From NCBI RefSeq assembly GCF_012489685.1, contig NC_080041.1, forward strand, positions 106,857,760 to 106,921,759: DNA of 64,000 bases, given 5' to 3'. Below the pieces are notes generated by a model. It searched no databases and was not told the DNA's origin. It was given only the letters and a program-made list of their open reading frames with translations. This document shows positions 58,229 to 64,000 of this stretch, piece after piece. The stretch comes from Lotus japonicus (taxonomy: Eukaryota > Streptophyta > Magnoliopsida > Fabales > Fabaceae). Position 1 is the stretch's first letter, and the number at the start of each line of letters is the position of its first letter. A program made the translations under genes and the position numbers.

Positions 58229-58859
58229 GGACAAAAGGTCATTATCAGCCCTTCTCATCATGATCAAGAAAGAATCTGCTTTCCAATATTGGCCGACAAG
58301 GAATCCACTTTCATTATTAAAGTTACTATCCACTTTCATTATTAAAGTTACTTTTCATTAACTGTAGTTACTTTTATGTAAACCAGAGTTACTTTCGAAA
58401 GTAACCATGGTCAAAACTTGTATAAATAGGTAGCTTAGTAAGAGTAGGAGGCATCGGGTTTTTACCTACCTCTCTCTCTCTTACCTACCTCTCTCTCTCT
58501 CTCTCTATGTGTGTAATCCCTGCAGTTCTTTGAATAAAAGCTTTCTTCTGTAAGTACTTTTCCATCATGTTTTTTAGCTTCCGTAACACCTGGTATCAGA
58601 GCCTATTCCCGTGAGGGAAGGGTTCTGGAATCAGTAGTTAGTTTTTGTTGGATCTAATCTTTTGTTTTTCTGCAACTGTATTTCTTCTTACTGTTTTTAT
58701 TAATCACCTTGTTCATATCACTTAGAGTTCTTAAGAATCTAGTGTGAGGTATCCCTGGAGTCTAGTGGTCCCGGCCGTAAAACCTGAGAGGTAGTGAGTC
58801 CGTTGGTCAGCCAGATTGGGAAGAAACATTACCATTCTTAAGTCCCTTTAAGAGATAAC
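58229..58859 (+). promoter_or_regulatory. Pararetrovirus intergenic region: promoter, poly(A) signal, primer site, leader
   Basis: Upstream, CCACTTTCATTATTAAAGTT occurs twice in tandem (about 58297-58350). Several GTTACTTT/AAAGTAAC words follow, forming an enhancer-like cluster. TATAAATAG is at 58421-58429, a CT-repeat initiator region at about 58466-58506, and AATAAA at 58533-58538. The initiator-Met tRNA primer site TGGTATCAGAGCC is at 58591-58603. A leader of about 255 nt leads to the polyprotein ATG. The order TATA, AATAAA, primer site fits a terminally redundant pregenomic RNA. Confidence 0.75.
58591..58603 (+). other. tRNA-Met primer-binding site
   Basis: TGGTATCAGAGCC, complementary to the 3' end of plant initiator tRNA-Met. 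It conventionally marks position 1 of Caulimoviridae genomes and is also used by LTR retrotransposons. The bases before it read CCGTAACACC. Confidence 0.85.
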
Positions 58860-61800
58860 ATGGCCAGATTAATCAAAACCCTAAGTGAAATAAGTTTAGG
58901 AAAGAACAAACAGATCATGATTCCATCAACATCCAACTCTGGTTCTAGTAACCAAGATCAAGAACTCTCTAGGGTAGCCCAACAAGAGTTAGAAATAGCT
59001 TCAATAGAAAGAGCACTTCAAAATTGGTCAATTCCTATAGTTAAAAAGAAAGAAATATATAAACAACACACTTTATTCAATAGAGCAGATGATTCTATTT
59101 TTACCATAGAATGTTGTCAACATAGTTCTGATCACACAAGTACTATAAAATTATTAAATGAAGATGTTCTAGATCAACACATTAAAAATGGTTTTAACTT
59201 CATTCATGTAGGCTTAATACAAGTAGCTGCAAAACCTAACTTTCGTTTAGGAATCAATTCTCCTATAATAGTAATGTTAAGAGATATGAGGCTATTAAAG
59301 CCACAGGATTCGTTAATTGCAGTCCTAGAATCAAACCTTCATGATGGTCCTGTTTTCTTTAACTGCTATCCAAACTATGCTATGAATCTTCAGAATAGTT
59401 GGACCAAAAATGCCATACAATTAGATCTATTAGCAAACAAGGATATTTTTGAAGAAGAAAGTGATCCTTTCTCAATAATATATAGAGTATATTATAAAGT
59501 TTCAAAAATTAATTATAATTTTAAAGCTTTAAGATCTTCACCCAAACAAGAAACCATTATGCTAGAAGCAAACCTTAAAAGATCTTCAGTACAAGTTCCA
59601 AAGAAACTTACTCATGAAGAAATTATGAGTAAAGTTCCTGAGGAATGGGTATTCAAGAATTCCCTGCCTCAACCAAAAGTTCATAATACTCAAGTAAGAG
59701 AATTGTTTCAAGAAGGAGCAAATCTCACTTTAAGAATGAATAGATCAAACTCATTTAGTATTAGATCTCCTCAACAGTTATACAGAGTAGATCTTCCAAG
59801 ATCTTCTGTATCATCAAAGCTTAAAGGATTAGATACAGCGTCTAGTCCTAGTATAGCAACACCCATATATCAAGATGAAGAATCTAGTAATTATTCTCCA
59901 ACCCCTTCGCAAACCAACATGCTAAGTAGGGTAAAACCTAGTTTTGAAATAGACAAAGATTTCATTAGAAAAGATTTTATGGCTGAAAACAATAAAGATA
60001 AAAGATTATGGTACTTCAAGAATTACAGTAAACAAGAAACTGAAACTCTTAGGGCCTTATATTATGAGGAAATGGAAGTTTCTGAAACAAACATCTATTT
60101 TTTTGATTGGTTCAAAACCCATTGTATTAAAAATAATCTTAATTATCCTTTTTTGAAAAATGTCAATCCAATCACAAAAATAAATACCACTTGGAAAACT
60201 CCTGATAATAACACTATTACTTCAGAATACCCTCCACAAACTGGAGTGAAAATAGTTATAAAAGATGGTCATGAGATCGAAGCATCTCCTTATAAGGCAG
60301 AAGCTAACAAAGTTCATCAACAATTAAACTTTGCAAATACTATGTTAGCAGTCATGTCAAAGCAGCTAGAAAGAATAGAGGTTCAAAAACCCTCTATTAC
60401 AACCAAAGAAGCTTCTTCATCATTTACCTTAGGAAACCCTTTGCAAACTCCTATTTTCAAAATTCCTCAATACACTAAAGAAGAATTTAATTCCTTTAAT
60501 CTCTCGGGAAGTGTAGAAAGATTAAAAGAAAAATTAAACAAGCTTTCAATAAATCATTTGGATAAAGATTTAAATATCAATAAAATTAGAAAGTTTGGGC
60601 CAGATAACAACACAAGAGCCTACTATCCAAGACCTTCCTATTCTGATATGAGGTTTGAAGAAAGAAAAGAATTTATTCAAAATACCTTTAGTGGAACTAG
60701 CCTTGATGAATGGAATATCGATGGCTTTAGTGAACAAAATATATTAGATATTACGCATCAAATGATTATGGCTGCCACAGCCTATAAAGTCCATAATAAC
60801 ACCGATAGAAATGCAGCATTAATGATTACTCATGGCTTCACTGGTCAATTACGAGGCTGGTGGGACAACATCATGACCCCTGAAGATAAATCAACTATAT
60901 TAGAAAAGAAAAAAGAAAATGGAGAAGAAGATGCTGTAGCAACATTAATATATACTATTATACTTCATTTCATAGGAGATCCTAGCATATTTAGAGAGAG
61001 AGCTTCAAGCCTGCTCGCTAATCTCTATTGTCCTACCATGTCCGATTACAGATGGTATAAGGACACCTTCTTCTCAAAGGTAACCTTAAGAGAAGATGGC
61101 AACAGCGCCTTCTGGAAGGAGCGCTTTATTGCAGGATTACCTAGATTAATGCAATCAAAGGTATTAGATAATTTATCACTTTTTAATCAAGGAAATCCAG
61201 TAAATTTTGGTTCGCTATCATTTGGACAATTGCATAACACTATAGTACACACAGGAATACAAGTTTGTACTGACTTCAAACTTCAAAACAAAATGCAAAG
61301 AGATATGCAAATCTCAAGAAAAGAAGTAGGTAGCTTTTGTGAACAATATGGAGTAGAACCTTTACAAGCTCCTAGTTCAAAAGCTAGAAGGATTAATAGA
61401 GCCAAAACAAAGCCTTCTCAGGGCTATAAAAAGAGAAAACCATTTCAAAAGAAACCTTATGAACAAAGTCCTACTACTCAAAAACCTACAAACAAAAAAG
61501 CTGTAAATCCTAATAAAAAGAAAAATGTCTGCTGGAAATGTGGAAAGCCAGGACATTATGCAAACAAATGCAAAACCCAACAAAAAATTAATGAATTAGA
61601 TTTAGACCAAAAACTCAAAGATAGTCTAATCAGTGTTCTCATTAATAGTGAAGATCCTCACTACTCTTCAGAATATGAATATGAAGGAGATGAAGACCAG
61701 GATGTAAATCTGGTCGAATACTCATCTGATTCTCATTCCTCTTCAGAAGAAGGAAGAGAATGTGTCAAAGATAGTTCAGGATTCTGTGATTGTGCAGGAT

Positions 61801-64000
61801 GCTTAGGACAAAATGTCAATATGCTAACCCAAGATCAAACTATGAGTTTAATCTCTATAATAGACAAAATGGAGGATTCTCCCTTAAGGGACGAGTTTCT
61901 ACAACAACTAAATCTTTTGGTCAAAAAGGAAGAAACCTTAAAAAAGGAAATTAGTCCTCCAATAAATAGCATGAAGGAAATCTTTAATAGATTTCGTCCT
62001 AGACCAACCATAACCTTATCAGATCTTCAAGAAGAAGTGAAAATATTAAAAGAAGAAGTTAACCAATTAAAGCAAAATGATCTTAGCTTAGAGTTCAGAT
62101 TAATGGAAATAGCTGGGATAAAAATTATAGAATCTCAAGAAACCTTAGCCAGTACCTCAGGATTAAAGCAAATACATAATGAAGAAGAAGAAGAAGAACC
62201 CAGTGAAAGATATCTTAATCTCCTCAACTTAGTTATAACCCATAAATGGCACTCTGAAATAACTTTAGTCATTGATAATGATTTTCGAATCAATATAGTA
62301 GCCCTTATTGATAGTGGCGCAGATATCAATTGTATTCAGAAAGGCTTAGTCCCCACTCAATTTTATGAGAAAACCAAAGAAGGAGTCAATAGTGCAAATG
62401 GATCCAAAATGAATATTCAATACAAACTATCAAATGCCAAGATTTGCAAAAGCCAAGTTTGTTTTAGATCTTCATTTGTCCTAGTCAAAAACATGACGGA
62501 AAAAATCATTTTAGGAACTCCATTCATTTGTCTTCTATACCCTATTGATAAAATAGATGAAAAGGGAATAGTCACAACAGTCTTAGGAAAGACTATTACT
62601 TTTCCATTTATAAAACCTCCTCAAGTAAAAGAATTAAATTTATTAAAGGAAATCTCCACCTCCAAAATAAATATGATCTCTAGAAAAAAGAACCATATCA
62701 ATTCTTTACAAAAAGAAATGAAATATTATAAAATAGAGGAACAGCTCAAGAGATCTAATATTCAAAAGATTATTAAGGATTTTCAAGATCGGATAGAAAA
62801 AGATCTATGTGATTTAAATCCCATGGCCTTTCATCACAGAAAAATACATACCATAACATTATCATACATAGACGGGTTTAATGAAAAAGATATCCCTACC
62901 AAAGCCCGGCCCATTCAAATGAATGAACAATATTTAAAATATTGTAGAGAAGAGATAGGAGAATATCTCAAAAAGGGCCTGATTCGCCACTCCAAATCTC
63001 CTTGGAGTTGCACAGGGTTTTATGTCATGAATGCTTCTGAGTTAGAAAGAGGAGCCCCCAGATTAGTCATTAATTACAAACCCTTAAACAAAGTATTAAA
63101 ATGGATAACATATCCATTGCCTAATAAAACAGATCTCATTAAAAGATTACATAAAGCAACAATATTCTCAAAATTTGATATGAAGTCAGGATATTATCAA
63201 ATTTCGGTCAAGGAAGAGGATCGATATAAAACCGCCTTCGTTGTCCCTTTTGGTCATTATGAATGGAATGTAATGCCACAAGGTCTGAAAAATGCACCTA
63301 GTGAATATCAAAACATCATGAATGATATATTCTATCCATACATGGACTTTACCATTGTATATCTAGATGATGTCTTAGTATTTTCAAAAGGCATAGATCA
63401 GCATGTTCAACATTTAGAAAAATTTATAGAAATCATTAAGAAGAATGGATTAGTAGTTTCAGCAAAAAAGATGAAAATCTTTGAAACAAAAACCAGATTT
63501 TTAGGATATGAAATTCATCAGGGACAAATTACCCCAATACAAAGATCATTAGAATTCGCCAAAAATTTTCCAAATGAATTAAAGGAGAAAACTCAATTAC
63601 AAAGATTTTTAGGTTGTGTTAATTATGTAGCAGATTTTATCCCCAACATAAGGATAATTTGTGCCCCTTTGTTCAAAAGACTTAGGAAAAACTCTCCGCC
63701 ATGGTCTGAAGAAATGAGCCATAGTGTTAGAGAAGTCAAAAGATTAGTCCAAAGTCTACCTTGTTTAGGAATACCAGATCCAGATGCTTCATTAATTATA
63801 GAAACCGATGCATCAGAATTAGGATATGGTGGGATACTTAAGCAGTTAAAACCTCAGTCTTCAACAGAACAAATAGTTAGGTACCATTCAGGTATTTGGC
63901 ACCCAGCTCAACAGAAGTATTCCACAGTCAAAAAAGAAATTCTTTCAATAGTCCTATGTGTTCAAAAATTTCAAGATGATGTTTTTAATAAAAGATTTTT
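58860..64000 (+). CDS. Endogenous caulimovirid polyprotein (MP-CP-PR-RT-RH), open to window end
   Basis: The frame runs from ATG at 58860 through 64000 without a stop (1,713 codons plus 2 nt). Regions in order: a 30K-type movement protein (about residues 30-260); a low-complexity spacer; a capsid core with HGFTGQLRGWWD (about residue 660); a Lys-rich arm and CCHC zinc knuckle CWKCGKPGHYANKC (residues 891-904); an acidic segment and coiled coil (about 920-1090). Then come an aspartic protease (LIDSGADI, aspartate 1151), a reverse transcriptase with YLDDVLVFS (1501-1509) and the start of RNase H (IETDAS, aspartate 1650). Movement protein plus RT in one frame indicates Caulimoviridae, petuvirus- or badnavirus-like; genus unresolved. 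No integrase is seen so far. Confidence 0.9.
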   Translation, partial: MARLIKTLSEISLGKNKQIMIPSTSNSGSSNQDQELSRVAQQELEIASIERALQNWSIPIVKKKEIYKQHTLFNRADDSIFTIECCQHSSDHTSTIKLLNEDVLDQHIKNGFNFIHVGLIQVAAKPNFRLGINSPIIVMLRDMRLLKPQDSLIAVLESNLHDGPVFFNCYPNYAMNLQNSWTKNAIQLDLLANKDIFEEESDPFSIIYRVYYKVSKINYNFKALRSSPKQETIMLEANLKRSSVQVPKKLTHEEIMSKVPEEWVFKNSLPQPKVHNTQVRELFQEGANLTLRMNRSNSFSIRSPQQLYRVDLPRSSVSSKLKGLDTASSPSIATPIYQDEESSNYSPTPSQTNMLSRVKPSFEIDKDFIRKDFMAENNKDKRLWYFKNYSKQETETLRALYYEEMEVSETNIYFFDWFKTHCIKNNLNYPFLKNVNPITKINTTWKTPDNNTITSEYPPQTGVKIVIKDGHEIEASPYKAEANKVHQQLNFANTMLAVMSKQLERIEVQKPSITTKEASSSFTLGNPLQTPIFKIPQYTKEEFNSFNLSGSVERLKEKLNKLSINHLDKDLNINKIRKFGPDNNTRAYYPRPSYSDMRFEERKEFIQNTFSGTSLDEWNIDGFSEQNILDITHQMIMAATAYKVHNNTDRNAALMITHGFTGQLRGWWDNIMTPEDKSTILEKKKENGEEDAVATLIYTIILHFIGDPSIFRERASSLLANLYCPTMSDYRWYKDTFFSKVTLREDGNSAFWKERFIAGLPRLMQSKVLDNLSLFNQGNPVNFGSLSFGQLHNTIVHTGIQVCTDFKLQNKMQRDMQISRKEVGSFCEQYGVEPLQAPSSKARRINRAKTKPSQGYKKRKPFQKKPYEQSPTTQKPTNKKAVNPNKKKNVCWKCGKPGHYANKCKTQQKINELDLDQKLKDSLISVLINSEDPHYSSEYEYEGDEDQDVNLVEYSSDSHSSSEEGRECVKDSSGFCDCAGCLGQNVNMLTQDQTMSLISIIDKMEDSPLRDEFLQQLNLLVKKEETLKKEISPPINSMKEIFNRFRPRPTITLSDLQEEVKILKEEVNQLKQNDLSLEFRLMEIAGIKIIESQETLASTSGLKQIHNEEEEEEPSERYLNLLNLVITHKWHSEITLVIDNDFRINIVALIDSGADINCIQKGLVPTQFYEKTKEGVNSANGSKMNIQYKLSNAKICKSQVCFRSSFVLVKNMTEKIILGTPFICLLYPIDKIDEKGIVTTVLGKTITFPFIKPPQVKELNLLKEISTSKINMISRKKNHINSLQKEMKYYKIEEQLKRSNIQKIIKDFQDRIEKDLCDLNPMAFHHRKIHTITLSYIDGFNEKDIPTKARPIQMNEQYLKYCREEIGEYLKKGLIRHSKSPWSCTGFYVMNASELERGAPRLVINYKPLNKVLKWITYPLPNKTDLIKRLHKATIFSKFDMKSGYYQISVKEEDRYKTAFVVPFGHYEWNVMPQGLKNAPSEYQNIMNDIFYPYMDFTIVYLDDVLVFSKGIDQHVQHLEKFIEIIKKNGLVVSAKKMKIFETKTRFLGYEIHQGQITPIQRSLEFAKNFPNELKEKTQLQRFLGCVNYVADFIPNIRIICAPLFKRLRKNSPPWSEEMSHSVREVKRLVQSLPCLGIPDPDASLIIETDASELGYGGILKQLKPQSSTEQIVRYHSGIWHPAQQKYSTVKKEILSIVLCVQKFQDDVFNKRF

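Noticed and set aside
58229..58603. Interpretation of the viral control region as the LTR of a Ty3/gypsy retrotransposon
   Set aside because: The primer site and CA-like end fit, but the following frame has a movement-protein region and a caulimovirid-style capsid, and coding sequence runs to 58228 just upstream. Kept only as an alternative until the right end is seen.
1..64000. tRNA, rRNA or CRISPR-like features
   Set aside because: No cloverleaf-capable tRNA gene, rRNA segment or spaced repeat array was recognised. The tRNA-Met-like words at 3985 and 58591 are primer-binding sites, not genes.

Overview
The window is plant nuclear DNA: AT-rich and intron-containing, with every major class of plant transposon. 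The repeat styles, and an expanded family of replication-protein-A-like and B3-like genes, suggest a eudicot and probably a legume. That placement is inference; nothing here fixes the species.

The host-gene theme is a dispersed tandem cluster of cytosolic-type HSP70 genes, called A to G here: A (1-2755, -, cut by the window edge), B (16298-18266, -), C (19791-21741, +), D (27204-29213, +), E (30275-32807, -), F (38881-40887, -) and G (51373-53265, -). A relic, H, lies at 22440-23166 (-). All share a 220-bp first exon and one phase-1 intron. They resemble ordinary HSP70 up to the helical lid but end without the EEVD tail. G lacks 37 residues of the ATPase core, F and G look mosaic, and C carries a second gene's 3' end just past its stop codon.

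The spacers are mostly transposons, many with readable termini. They include a MULE-like element in the intron of A (1116-2393), a Stowaway MITE (2896-3110), a TRIM with identical LTRs (3868-4213) and a hAT element with an 8-bp target duplication (5128-6280). A candidate Helitron (7424-11557) carries a B3-like and an RPA70-like gene. There are several LINE relics (the best at 23613-26501), a copia RNase H fragment, CACTA/En-Spm pieces (34900-38642, 42480-42790), a 413-bp Helitron (41428-41840), a 5.0-kb two-gene PIF/Harbinger element (43696-48706), a 750-bp foldback complex (48710-49460) and a hAT relic in the flank of G (50296-51149).

The right end (about 57.5-64.0 kb) is an endogenous pararetrovirus of the family Caulimoviridae, next to a 1.27-kb minisatellite and a TA microsatellite. 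A partial downstream reading frame (to 58228) is followed by an intergenic region with TATA box, poly(A) signal and initiator-Met tRNA primer site. Then comes an uninterrupted polyprotein frame (58860 to the window end, more than 1,713 codons) with movement protein, capsid, zinc knuckle, protease, reverse transcriptase and RNase H regions. It has no stop codon inside the window, so it is easily missed.
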